Virus record (IMG/VR): IMGVR_UViG_3300030688_000119
Coordinates: 1-23,954 of that record
DNA length: 23,954 bases
Reading direction: 5' to 3' (one strand)
Origin: a virus
A model generated the notes under the pieces. The model did not search any database. It was given only the letters and a program-made list of their open reading frames with translations, and was not told the DNA's origin. Of this stretch, positions 6,630 through 13,408 are shown piece after piece; position 1 is the stretch's first letter; every line of letters starts with the position of its first letter. The position numbers were made by a program, and so were the translations under genes.

Positions 6630-6853
6630 TCAGCGAATTCAGCTTGAGAAATAACGAGCCGCTGCCTGATGTCGTCCTGTTTGCCGGGTCGTTTCTCGAA
6701 CGAAGTGGCGAACTGTTCGGTCACACGTTTCACACCCACGACGCTGTTGATAAAGCGGCAGAACTTCTCACGATAATGGCAGAGGAAGACACCGACTGGG
6801 TAGAATTTCGTCGGCAACTCAGGTCATATGATGTTCAAGAGGATTGGACCTAG
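6623..6853 (+). CDS. hypothetical small protein
   Basis: A 76-residue protein with no recognised family. I chose ATG 6623 (AGAGGAGAAG upstream) rather than an earlier in-frame start inside the previous gene. A His-rich HTFHTHDAVDKAAELL stretch and the acidic C-terminus are the only visible features. Its TAG stop (6851-6853) overlaps the GTG start of the primase-helicase. Confidence 0.65.
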   Translation: MLISEFSLRNNEPLPDVVLFAGSFLERSGELFGHTFHTHDAVDKAAELLTIMAEEDTDWVEFRRQLRSYDVQEDWT

Positions 6854-8730
6854 TGGAAAACCTGGATGAGCTTAAATCGAACCCGGCAGTTCTTAAAATC
6901 TATGGGCAGTACGTTCGTGGGTTGAAGAAGGCTGGGAATCTATACACGGGTTCGTGCCCCTTGCACCAAGACTCACACCCCTCCTTTTCTGTCTATCCGG
7001 ATATGAGGTGGACGTGCTTCTCGGGTGCGGGCTGCGGGTCGGGCAACATTTTTCAGCTCCTAGAACGGATCGATAAAATCAGCTTCCAAGAGGCTGTAGA
7101 GAAGGTGAAAAAAGAGATAGGACAAACATCTTCGTGGGAAGAAGCGAAGACAAAGGTAGAAGCGACTTTCAAGCCTGTCGCGGAATCCAAGGTTTATAAA
7201 GTTATTGATTTGAGCAGGTGGGGCGCACTAGAAAAGGCTTTGGCAAACTCACCAGAGGCTGTCCATTATCTGGACTCTGAGCGCGGGATTACACTCGCAA
7301 CCGCGCAGCAGCTAAGACTTGGATTTGCACAAAATATTGGAACTCTGTCTGGACAGGATGGTGCGGACATTGCCGACAAGGGATGGATTGCCTTTCCTTC
7401 AATCGAAGGGGATAAGGTTATTGGTGTCAAGTACAGATCAATCGTCCGGAAAAAACCAGGAGGGTTCAGCCGACAGCCGGGGATGTCTACGGCTTTGTTC
7501 AATACCGAGGCAATCGATTGCTTCGAACCGGTATACGTCTGTGAGGGTGAGTTCGATTGCGCCGCCCTCACACAAATTGGACTTTGTACTGTATCCGTTC
7601 CTTCGGCGGGAACAAAGCTAACGCCCAGTATGAAGGATCAGTTGATGAAGGCATCCTATGTAGTGCTGGCGGGAGATACCGACGCGACCGGTTCCGGGTA
7701 TATGAGCAAATTATGGAAGGAGTTGGGGGAGAAGACCTACCTGCTAACTTGGCCGGAGGGGATGAAGGACGGCAACCAGACGTTCCTCGAAGCCTGCGGA
7801 CGAGACCTTTCAAAATTCAAGAATCTCGTAGAGGAGCTGACGAGCAAGGCTAAGTCGCAGCCGATGCCCTCTGTATACTCGCTACAGGAAACTATGCGGT
7901 CGGGGGATGATGCGGTTCTTTCTGACCACCCAGATAGAATGCGCGCCCCGTGGCACGACGTAGACACAATGGTGAATATCATGCCTGGAGACGTGGTCGG
8001 AATCAATGCCACGAATAGTGGTATGGGCAAGAGCACTTTTGTGTTACAATGGACTTTGTATAATGCTAGGAAGTACGGACGGTCATTTGTCAACTTCCAA
8101 GCCGAAATGCGACCTGCGGAGATTGCTACAATGGTGACAGCGCAGGTTCTCAGGAAAGACCGAAACTTTCTGACCGGCTCCGATAAGAAACAGGCCGCGA
8201 ATGAGTTGGAAGGTGTGGAGTACTACGTGGGGTTCGACCCCGTCCTGAATGATATCAACGCGGTCCTTGATCTACTTGAGGCTGCTATTAAACGTTTGTC
8301 ACCATATGGGGTCGTTCTGGATCACTTCCACCACCTGACCACGGGGATGAACAACGAGACTCAGGTTCAAACAGCAGCGATGACCCGGATCAAGCAGATA
8401 GCCGAGACCTACAAGGTCGTGTTCTTTAACGTGGGTCAGCCTCGGAAGGCAACGCAGCAGACAAAGGGTAAGCAGATTCACCTGACCGATGCAAAAGGCT
8501 CCGGAGCGTGGGCAGATGCCTCCAACTCAGTGGTTACCATCCACAGGGAGCTTAATAAGGCAGATGATCCTACGATGACTAAGGGCGTATACGAGGATAA
8601 AACGCTGGTGAAGCTGCTGAAGGGGCGATCAATGGGAACTGGAAACTCAGCTTGCTATCTTACCTCGTTTGGTGAGTTCGCAAGCTTCGAGCAAATTTCG
8701 GATCGGTACGAAGAGGGGGAAGCAGAATGA
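6853..8730 (+). CDS. bifunctional primase-helicase (T7 gp4-like)
   Basis: About 625 residues with three modules. A CHC2-type zinc finger lies at about 35-61 (CPLH, then WTC and GCGSGN). A TOPRIM primase core lies at about 228-280 (CEGEFD catalytic Glu; AGDTD acidic pair). A DnaB/RecA-like helicase starts near 365, with Walker A around 386-394 (NSGMGKST) and Walker B VVLDH near 490, followed by a GSGAWADASN segment. It makes RNA primers and unwinds the phage fork. I prefer GTG 6853 (AAGAGG about ten bases upstream, stop-start overlap) over TTG 6844. An exact 15-bp dispersed site lies at 7261-7275. The clamp gene follows one gene later, forming a replication cluster. Confidence 0.92.
   Translation: MENLDELKSNPAVLKIYGQYVRGLKKAGNLYTGSCPLHQDSHPSFSVYPDMRWTCFSGAGCGSGNIFQLLERIDKISFQEAVEKVKKEIGQTSSWEEAKTKVEATFKPVAESKVYKVIDLSRWGALEKALANSPEAVHYLDSERGITLATAQQLRLGFAQNIGTLSGQDGADIADKGWIAFPSIEGDKVIGVKYRSIVRKKPGGFSRQPGMSTALFNTEAIDCFEPVYVCEGEFDCAALTQIGLCTVSVPSAGTKLTPSMKDQLMKASYVVLAGDTDATGSGYMSKLWKELGEKTYLLTWPEGMKDGNQTFLEACGRDLSKFKNLVEELTSKAKSQPMPSVYSLQETMRSGDDAVLSDHPDRMRAPWHDVDTMVNIMPGDVVGINATNSGMGKSTFVLQWTLYNARKYGRSFVNFQAEMRPAEIATMVTAQVLRKDRNFLTGSDKKQAANELEGVEYYVGFDPVLNDINAVLDLLEAAIKRLSPYGVVLDHFHHLTTGMNNETQVQTAAMTRIKQIAETYKVVFFNVGQPRKATQQTKGKQIHLTDAKGSGAWADASNSVVTIHRELNKADDPTMTKGVYEDKTLVKLLKGRSMGTGNSACYLTSFGEFASFEQISDRYEEGEAE
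7261..7275 (-). promoter_or_regulatory. 15-bp dispersed site 7 (exact, reverse orientation)
   Basis: GTCCATTATCTGGAC on the + strand is the exact reverse complement of the consensus. It lies inside the primase-helicase gene and encodes Val-His-Tyr-Leu-Asp. Confidence 0.9.
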
Positions 8731-9248
8731 TGAAAGTTTGCTCGAAGTGTGGAATGGGGTATGTTATTGGAAACATAGCTGTTATTTCCGATAAAGCTAA
8801 TACAATAAAAAGTAATGGAAGCTGGAAAGAACATTTACTCGTAGCAAATTGGATCGATTCAGCTCTCGACCCTCTTAGAAAAGATAGTTTCCAAGACGAA
8901 AATACACTATCAACAAGAGACGGAAAAATAACTCTTCTTCGAAAAGCAAGAAAACGGGCAAAAGATAAAAATTTGGATTTTGATCTAGAAATTTCTGACC
9001 TACACGTACCCGTTTCGTGTCCTGTTTTGGGTATTCCGCTGTCGCCAGGGGTGGGTAAATCCCACGATGGGTCCCCTTCTATCGACCGAATTGATCCTAC
9101 CAAAGGATACACGAAGAGAAATACGGCTGTGATCTCTCACAGAGCTAACGCCATCAAAAGTTATGGAACCGCAGAGGAGCATCGGAAAATAGCGGATTGG
9201 TTAAAAACTATGCTTTTGTCGAGCCAAAAGGAGGATGTATGCTTATAA
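8727..9248 (+). CDS. HNH-like endonuclease with duplicated C-terminal module (chimera)
   Basis: A 173-residue protein. The C-terminal part (about 95-165) has the CPVLGIPL, PSIDRIDPTKGY and N-x-AVIS-x2-AN-x-IKS words of a phage HNH-like nuclease family. Residues 11-50 repeat the last 40 residues of that domain: I count 18 of 40 identical with residues 127-166, including AVIS, AN, IKS and EH. The first ten residues (MMKVCSKCGM) look like the zinc-ribbon start of another such protein. The gene appears to be a fusion of paralogue fragments, and its first half looks more A+T-rich than its neighbours. It sits between the helicase and clamp genes, a typical homing-endonuclease location. The start overlaps the helicase stop (ATGATG). 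Confidence 0.7.
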   Translation: MMKVCSKCGMGYVIGNIAVISDKANTIKSNGSWKEHLLVANWIDSALDPLRKDSFQDENTLSTRDGKITLLRKARKRAKDKNLDFDLEISDLHVPVSCPVLGIPLSPGVGKSHDGSPSIDRIDPTKGYTKRNTAVISHRANAIKSYGTAEEHRKIADWLKTMLLSSQKEDVCL

Positions 9249-10324
9249 ATGCGAGCGAAATCAAACGGTTTTTGAAGCCTCTATCGCCAGTCCGTTCTGA
9301 GTCTTACCAGATCGGGGAACACGGAATTTCGGCTCAGGATAGTGATATCTGGGCCGTCTCTGAAAGTCAATTATCCGGACTAGGAGGCTGCTTCTCCGTG
9401 AATGGAAAGAAGTTGAGTCAGGTAGTCGGGCGGATGTCGGGCCAGATCGAGATCGTAAAAGAAGAGAAGCTGCTGTCTCTAAAATCCGCGCGCGCGAAGA
9501 TCGAACTGGAGGTTCAGGACATCAAACCGATCAAGATTCCCGAGGCCCCAGCCAAGACCTTGGAACTGAACGCGGACGACTTCAAGAAAGCTCTATCAGT
9601 AGCTGTAGCGTCCGCGTCCCCTAACAAGGCTTCGGCGTTCGGAGGGGTAGTCCTGCTTCAAAGTCTTCCAATGGGTCTCGAAGAAGAGGCCCCACGAGGG
9701 TACCGGATTGTAGGCACGGACGCGAACATGCTTACCGTTGCTAAGGTCTCAGGATCAGGACTGTTTGAGTTCAAGATTACCCTCAACCTGCCAGCGGCAT
9801 CAGTTGTCCAGATAATGGATGGAAGTTCCATCTTGCTCGGAGAATCCAATAATCACGTTTGGGCTAAGTCCGGCGGAATCAGAGTGTTCGCTTCTAAACC
9901 CACACAAGTGTATCCCAACTTTGACCCGTTGTTGGCCATTCAACCCAAGCTGAAGTTCGGTTTCAAGACCCAGGAGTGGGTGTCCGCGATCCGGACCGTA
10001 GAAACTTTAATTGACGAAGCTGTAGATCAAGGAGGAATTGATTTACATTTCGCTGAAGGTGTGGTACAATATAGAAATGTTGGGGTAGGGTCAACTGCTT
10101 CGGACGAAGCGCCGTACGACCAGATCGAACCCGACCCGCTGTTCGATGGACCGGTTACCGTCTCGAATCTGAGGGTTAAGGCCAAGTATCTGTCCGCATT
10201 CTTGGCAAAAGCGGGGGAAGAGGCTACTTTGGGTCTAGTAGACAAGAATAAGCCGGTGCGACTGGAGTCCGGGAACGTTACTACTTTGATTATGCCGATG
10301 CTTGGTAAGAAGGAGTCTAAGTGA
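9239..10324 (+). CDS. DNA polymerase sliding clamp (beta-clamp/DnaN-like)
   Basis: A 361-residue protein, close to the length of bacterial beta clamps. The repeating clamp-fold pattern is visible, with TLELNADDFKKAL opening domain 2 and the family's characteristic C-terminus: a P-V-R-L-E-S-G strand followed by a P-M motif near the end. It should form a ring on DNA and tether the replicative polymerase. ATG 9239 is preceded by AAAAGGAGG at ideal spacing; a longer frame starting at 9197 lies inside the HNH-like gene and is rejected. It contains two dispersed sites (9366, 9806) and an internal promoter-like sequence. A phage-encoded clamp suggests that the phage brings its own polymerase, outside this window. 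Confidence 0.85.
   Translation: MLINASEIKRFLKPLSPVRSESYQIGEHGISAQDSDIWAVSESQLSGLGGCFSVNGKKLSQVVGRMSGQIEIVKEEKLLSLKSARAKIELEVQDIKPIKIPEAPAKTLELNADDFKKALSVAVASASPNKASAFGGVVLLQSLPMGLEEEAPRGYRIVGTDANMLTVAKVSGSGLFEFKITLNLPAASVVQIMDGSSILLGESNNHVWAKSGGIRVFASKPTQVYPNFDPLLAIQPKLKFGFKTQEWVSAIRTVETLIDEAVDQGGIDLHFAEGVVQYRNVGVGSTASDEAPYDQIEPDPLFDGPVTVSNLRVKAKYLSAFLAKAGEEATLGLVDKNKPVRLESGNVTTLIMPMLGKKESK
9366..9380 (-). promoter_or_regulatory. 15-bp dispersed site 8 (13/15, reverse orientation)
   Basis: GTCAATTATCCGGAC on the + strand, inside the clamp gene (Ser-Gln-Leu-Ser-Gly frame). It is the weakest copy in arm symmetry. Confidence 0.5.
9806..9820 (+). promoter_or_regulatory. 15-bp dispersed site 9 (14/15)
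   Basis: GTCCAGATAATGGAT inside the clamp gene, encoding Val-Gln-Ile-Met-Asp. Confidence 0.8.
10042..10070 (+). promoter_or_regulatory. candidate internal promoter
   Basis: TTTACA, 17 bases, then TACAAT with an extended -10 (TGG before TACAAT). It lies within the clamp gene and could serve the downstream regulatory genes. This is sequence resemblance only. Confidence 0.35.
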
Positions 10325-10566
10325 TATTGAAAGTCTTCTTGATCTTGCTCTTTGCTTTTGTGTTGTGCTTCGCCGTCTCTCAAACTCCAGTCCCAACAAC
10401 TCTTGGAGATAAATTGTTTGCAAACTCAGTAGCTTGTGATATAATACACGGTAGTGAGATTCAGAATTGCAAGTTGCTCCCGGGTAAGACTCTGGACGAC
10501 GTGGTACAAGAATTCAGTGACCTTCGGCGGTGTGACGAAGACGAAGATGCGAGGTTGAAACCGTGA
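10321..10566 (+). CDS. small protein with N-terminal signal peptide or membrane anchor
   Basis: An 81-residue protein starting at GTG 10321, with AAGGAG six bases upstream. Residues 1-20 are strongly hydrophobic (ILKVFLILLFAFVLCFAV), followed by a polar tail with two cysteines and an acidic end. It is probably exported or membrane-anchored; a Leu-Cys at the end of the hydrophobic part is not a classical lipobox. I do not recognise the family. It lies between the clamp and the HTH genes, with stop-start overlaps on both sides. A good promoter-like sequence (10418-10445) lies inside it. Confidence 0.65.
   Translation: MILKVFLILLFAFVLCFAVSQTPVPTTLGDKLFANSVACDIIHGSEIQNCKLLPGKTLDDVVQEFSDLRRCDEDEDARLKP
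10418..10445 (+). promoter_or_regulatory. candidate sigma-70 promoter before the HTH gene
   Basis: TTGCAA, 16 bases, then TGA-TATAAT (consensus -10 with extended TG). It is about 120 bases before the HTH protein gene, and is the best promoter-like sequence I can find in the rightward block. Confidence 0.5.
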
Positions 10567-11285
10567 ACGATCCCGAATACCTTCCTGCTCTCAACAAGGA
10601 TGAGGCCCTACTCAAGAGCAAAGAGATCGACGAACTAGTCGAGCAGATATGTGCCCACGAACTTCGCCTATCGCATTCGTATGCTAGGCTGGGGTCTCTT
10701 CTGCGAGACGTGAAAATCAATCAGTACTGGATGTCGCTGGGGTTTGAACGGTTCTCGTCCTACTTGGAATACGTGAGGGAGAAGATAGGCGTTCGCAGGT
10801 CCCAGACGTACGCTATCCTTTCTGTAGCCGAAGTCCTGATTCCCCACATCTCCGAGAGCAAACTGGAAGAGATCGGTATTACTAAAGCCCACGAATTGAG
10901 ACGGTTAGTCCAGCACGGTGGAAACGTACACTCCGAGATAGTTCTTATTGTTCCAGACGAATACGACCGAGGGATTGATGTAGAAAAGAGAGTCCAGATA
11001 ACGGACTACGCTCTACAGTCTAATGTAACGGCTGCACAGCTTCGGGTTAAGGTTAATGAGTTGTTGCACATACACGAGAATCCAACCGGCTTGTGGCTGG
11101 AGCTTCCTGGGTTTTACGCTACTCCAGATGAGCGGAAAGAGATTGATGTGTTCTGGACTCTTGGAAGACAGATTCTCGAACTCTCTTCGGAGACCTCCGA
11201 GCATGAAGCGAACAAGCAGGTGTTCTTGGCGGCGGTACGCGAAAGTGTGGGAACGTGGCAAGGAGAACTAAGCAATGCCGAGTAA
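10563..11285 (+). CDS. helix-turn-helix DNA-binding protein
   Basis: A 240-residue protein. The N-terminal 120 residues are helical with a HTH-like core: LGFERFSSYLEYVREKIGVRRSQTYAILSVAEVL, then a second helical stretch up to HELRRLV. This resembles phage and plasmid ParB/KorB-like or DUF3102-like DNA-binding proteins. The C-terminal half has no motif I can name. The start is GTG, overlapping the previous stop. A promoter-like sequence lies upstream, and the gene contains a dispersed site (10992-11006). It is one candidate for the protein that binds the dispersed sites; that is inference only. Confidence 0.6.
   Translation: MNDPEYLPALNKDEALLKSKEIDELVEQICAHELRLSHSYARLGSLLRDVKINQYWMSLGFERFSSYLEYVREKIGVRRSQTYAILSVAEVLIPHISESKLEEIGITKAHELRRLVQHGGNVHSEIVLIVPDEYDRGIDVEKRVQITDYALQSNVTAAQLRVKVNELLHIHENPTGLWLELPGFYATPDERKEIDVFWTLGRQILELSSETSEHEANKQVFLAAVRESVGTWQGELSNAE
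10992..11006 (+). promoter_or_regulatory. 15-bp dispersed site 10 (14/15)
   Basis: GTCCAGATAACGGAC inside the HTH gene, encoding Val-Gln-Ile-Thr-Asp. The variant is identical to the site at 14652. Confidence 0.8.
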
Positions 11286-11640
11286 AATAGTCCACGTAGA
11301 AATGGGTCTTAACGGTCTCCCGATCCGCATATTCCGGGACAAGAAGTGGCTAGACTACCCTACGGTAGAAATTACCAAAGCAGAAGCGGTGAAAGGAATT
11401 CGCACCCAAGTATTTCGTAGATGTTGGAATCCATTGTCTGGAAACTTTGAATGCGAAAAGTGCGGACGAACGATCACTTGGATAAGCGGTGAAATGAACG
11501 AACGGATTCCGAAGGGGTCTGGTGGAGAAGTAAGTTTAGACAATTGTGAGGCTTTATGCCGGTCATGCCATCAAACGGGGCCAGATGCGGCGCACAAAGA
11601 CAGAAGATGGCAAACAGCAAAATTGAGTCCGAAGGAATAA
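11275..11640 (+). CDS. HNH endonuclease-like protein, first His possibly lost
   Basis: A 121-residue protein with a zinc-supported HNH layout: Cys60-x2-Cys63 (CEKCG), SGEMNERIPKGSGGEVSLDN, then Cys95-x2-Cys98-His99 (CRSCH) and a later His107. The Gly-Gly-Glu-Val-Ser-Leu-x-Asn-Cys block and the CxxCH ending are typical of phage HNH proteins. In the relatives I remember, GEM is followed by His-Glu; here it is Asn-Glu, so the first catalytic His may be missing. AAGGAG precedes the ATG, and the gene overlaps the HTH gene by 11 bases. It may be a nicking enzyme, a remnant or a DNA-binding derivative. Confidence 0.75.
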   Translation: MPSKIVHVEMGLNGLPIRIFRDKKWLDYPTVEITKAEAVKGIRTQVFRRCWNPLSGNFECEKCGRTITWISGEMNERIPKGSGGEVSLDNCEALCRSCHQTGPDAAHKDRRWQTAKLSPKE

Positions 11641-11641
11641 A

Positions 11642-12163
11642 ATGGACATTAACGTTCTTAAGTACAAACCGGTAATCGAGCGAGTGTTATCCCGGCTTAA
11701 AATCCCCGCAGATCAGAGGGATGACATGCGCCAGGAGTGTTATGTAGCTTTGCTCGAAAAGAAGCATCACGTACAAAAGGGAATAGATCGGGATCGAGAA
11801 GATACCTATGTATCTAGAATTTGTCGAAGCCGGATAACAGATTTGTGGAAAACAGGACAGCACCCACAAAGGACCAAGGAAGACCCAGGTCCGAGGTTAG
11901 TGTCGCTTTCTTTGCCCAAGATCATGCACCAAGTTGAGAAGATACCGCAATTCAAGGCGGAGGTTACCGACGAAGAACTGTACGCAGCGATTCTTAGTCT
12001 ACCTCTGGACGAGTATCGGGCCGTATATAACGTTTATGTAGATGGAAAATCACAACGAGAGACTGCGGGAGATTTTGGAATCAGCCGCCGACAGGTGTCC
12101 AACCTGATTGAACGTGGGATCAAAAACCTGAAGAAGTATTTTGAGGTCGAAGATGGGGATTAG
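11642..12163 (+). CDS. sigma-70-like (ECF-type) RNA polymerase sigma factor
   Basis: A 173-residue protein with a region-2-like N-terminal segment (DQRDDMRQECYVALLEK, then YVSRICRSRITDLWK) and a clear region-4 HTH at about 110-165: LSLPLDEYRAVYNVYVDGKSQRETAGDFGISRRQVSNLIERGIKN in overall pattern. The size fits small alternative sigma factors. It may redirect host RNA polymerase to late phage promoters. AAGGAA lies before ATG 11642. A pure HTH regulator is the alternative reading if region 2 is not functional. Confidence 0.72.
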   Translation: MDINVLKYKPVIERVLSRLKIPADQRDDMRQECYVALLEKKHHVQKGIDRDREDTYVSRICRSRITDLWKTGQHPQRTKEDPGPRLVSLSLPKIMHQVEKIPQFKAEVTDEELYAAILSLPLDEYRAVYNVYVDGKSQRETAGDFGISRRQVSNLIERGIKNLKKYFEVEDGD

Positions 12164-12473
12164 AAATTCGGTCGAAATAATTTGTGATTATTCTGAATGT
12201 AAGGCTGGACAAAACGGGCAACGTGTGGTACTATTATGGAATAAGGAAGATGTGGATAGCGGAAAGACGCAGGCCCCTCCCGAAGCCCAGTACCTAGTGA
12301 TCTTCAATCAGGGAGGAGTCACGAAGTCCTTCTGCTGCCAACTACACGCGGCTAAATACTTTCTGCCCCCGGGGTACGAGATCAAGCAAACCCCGGTGGT
12401 AGACATTTCAACACGGAAGTCCGTTGAACCTTGGACGGAGCCGAGTCCAGATAATGGACAGGAGGACCAGTGA
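12153..12473 (+). CDS. hypothetical cysteine-rich protein
   Basis: A 106-residue protein starting at ATG 12153, with TTGAGG upstream; an in-frame TTG at 12141 is less likely. Four cysteines and a histidine (CDYSEC near the start; FCCQLH in the middle) suggest a zinc-binding treble-clef-like domain. The family is not recognised. The C-terminal Ser-Pro-Asp-Asn-Gly-Gln is encoded by an exact dispersed site (12445-12459), so this tail again follows the DNA motif. The stop overlaps the next GTG. Confidence 0.65.
   Translation: MGIRNSVEIICDYSECKAGQNGQRVVLLWNKEDVDSGKTQAPPEAQYLVIFNQGGVTKSFCCQLHAAKYFLPPGYEIKQTPVVDISTRKSVEPWTEPSPDNGQEDQ
12206..12234 (+). promoter_or_regulatory. candidate internal promoter
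   Basis: TGGACA, 17 bases, then TGG-TACTAT, an extended -10 pattern similar to those at 4348 and 10065. It is inside a coding region and unproven. Confidence 0.3.
12445..12459 (+). promoter_or_regulatory. 15-bp dispersed site 11 (exact)
   Basis: Exact GTCCAGATAATGGAC near the 3' end of the cysteine-rich protein gene, directly before the AGGAGG of the next gene. Confidence 0.92.
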
Positions 12474-12850
12474 CCGTAACAGACTTCAAACAGAGTCAAG
12501 TAGCTCTAGCCTGTTGGCGCGCGGCTCAAACCGAACTCCACCAGACCATGCTGGCTGTCTGTCAAGTGTTCCTGAACCGGGCAGCGGCTGGTTGGTACGA
12601 CGGAGACCTCTACGAGAACTGCTACCATTGGCTCGAAGAAAATCCGGGCGAGTTTCCCGACACGAGAGACCCTCAGTTCCAGCAGTTACTATCTAGGATC
12701 GATTCGGTGACTTCAAAGCTGGTGTCGGACGTAACCGGCAGGGCTATCTACTTTGTTCCGAAGGTAGATTTCGATGAGGCTATACTGCCAAGTCAGTACA
12801 GTATAACTACAACCATAGGAAGCCTTGTTTTTATCAAAGGAAGGGAGTAA
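12470..12850 (+). CDS. possible cell-wall hydrolase (SleB-like) or unknown
   Basis: A 126-residue protein starting at GTG 12470 after AGGAGG. The pattern A-C-W-R-A-A-x2-E, M-L-A-V-C-Q-V-F-L-N-R-A, W-Y-D-G-x-L-Y-E-N and D-P-x-F-Q resembles the SleB/Hydrolase_2 cell-wall hydrolase fold, with the first Glu as a possible catalytic residue. There is no signal peptide. The small membrane proteins encoded just downstream would suit a lysis module, but the resemblance is by eye. The 3' end contains an inverted repeat (TATACTG/CAGTATA). Confidence 0.5.
   Translation: MTVTDFKQSQVALACWRAAQTELHQTMLAVCQVFLNRAAAGWYDGDLYENCYHWLEENPGEFPDTRDPQFQQLLSRIDSVTSKLVSDVTGRAIYFVPKVDFDEAILPSQYSITTTIGSLVFIKGRE
12781..12805. 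repeat. imperfectly spaced inverted repeat TATACTG-N11-CAGTATA
   Basis: Perfect 7-bp arms separated by 11 bases near the 3' end of the 12470 gene. The arm CAGTATA also occurs in the 13-bp palindrome at 2571-2583, so both could belong to a second binding-site family. It may be chance. Confidence 0.3.
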
Positions 12851-12851
12851 C

Positions 12852-13061
12852 ATGGCAACAAAAACTAAGCAGCCCGAGGTGAAAACATTCAACGTGACGG
12901 GGCGGGTGTCGGTTGATGTGGGGTTAGATATTCGAGCCATCGATTGGGACGACGCATTAACTCAAGCTAAGAGTCTCAAAGTCGAAGATTTCGTTTCCAT
13001 TTTGGGAGACTATCAAAACGGTAGAGACGTAGAAATAACAGCTATCTGGAAAGAAGAATAG
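12852..13061 (+). CDS. hypothetical small protein
   Basis: A 69-residue protein starting at ATG 12852, with AAGGGAG about five bases upstream; an upstream in-frame start at 12825 lies inside the previous gene and is not supported. The sequence TFNVTGRVSVDVGLDIRAIDWDDAL suggests a beta-strand-rich fold followed by a helix, as in small phage proteins of unknown role. No motif is recognised. Confidence 0.68.
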   Translation: MATKTKQPEVKTFNVTGRVSVDVGLDIRAIDWDDALTQAKSLKVEDFVSILGDYQNGRDVEITAIWKEE

Positions 13062-13070
13062 GAGGGCAAA

Positions 13071-13241
13071 ATGCCTAGAGAAAGACTTACCGTTCGGAAG
13101 TTGTATGACAAGATCGACGAACTGGCCACTCTGCTACAGAATGCCTCAGTAGAGGAAGATTCTGGATTTGGATGGGTAGAGGCGGCGGCGGGACTTGTTG
13201 TCGGGTTGCTGATTGGGATCTCTGCTGCGAAGGTGTTCTAA
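13071..13241 (+). CDS. small single-span membrane protein
   Basis: A 56-residue protein that I read directly from the DNA. ATG 13071 follows GGAGGGCAAA, and the frame ends at TAA 13239-13241, which overlaps the next ATG. The first 35 residues are charged and helical (RERLTVRKLYDKIDELATLL). The last 22 form a hydrophobic segment (AAAGLVVGLLIGISAAKVF), so it is probably tail-anchored in the inner membrane. A holin-like or membrane-anchoring role is possible but not shown. Confidence 0.65.
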   Translation: MPRERLTVRKLYDKIDELATLLQNASVEEDSGFGWVEAAAGLVVGLLIGISAAKVF

Positions 13242-13408
13242 TGAGCCCAATCTTCAACTACCAGTGTGTAGAGTGCGGAGAGAAGTTTGAGAAGCTGGTC
13301 AAGAAAGATGCCAAGCCTCCCCGCTGTCCTACTTGCGATAAGCCAACGCAGCAGATTTGGAGTGTACCGGCTGTGGCCGTGTGGAAGTGCAGTAAAGGAA
13401 GTCTATGA
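13241..13408 (+). CDS. FmdB-like zinc-ribbon protein
   Basis: A 55-residue protein starting at ATG 13241 (overlapping the previous stop) with the FmdB/CxxC-CxxC ribbon pattern: F-N-Y-Q-C-V-E-C-G-E-x-F-E, then R-C-P-T-C. The family has unknown or regulatory roles and is common as small phage proteins. A longer frame starting at 13172 lies inside the membrane protein gene and is rejected. It overlaps the endonuclease VII start by four bases. Confidence 0.8.
   Translation: MSPIFNYQCVECGEKFEKLVKKDAKPPRCPTCDKPTQQIWSVPAVAVWKCSKGSL

Noticed and set aside
9197-9238. N-terminal extension of the clamp gene from the start at 9197
   Set aside because: It would lie inside the HNH-like gene, while ATG 9239 has an ideal AAAAGGAGG and gives the expected clamp start.
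9982-9996. GTCCGCGATCCGGAC in the clamp gene as a dispersed site
   Set aside because: The arms match but the centre does not (8/15). Likely chance.
11429-11443. ATCCATTGTCTGGAA in the HNH gene as a dispersed site
   Set aside because: Three mismatches (12/15), including both outer arm bases. Below the cutoff used.
13172-13240. N-terminal extension of the FmdB-like protein
   Set aside because: It would overlap the small membrane protein gene in another frame, and has no ribosome binding site. ATG 13241 is coupled to the upstream stop.
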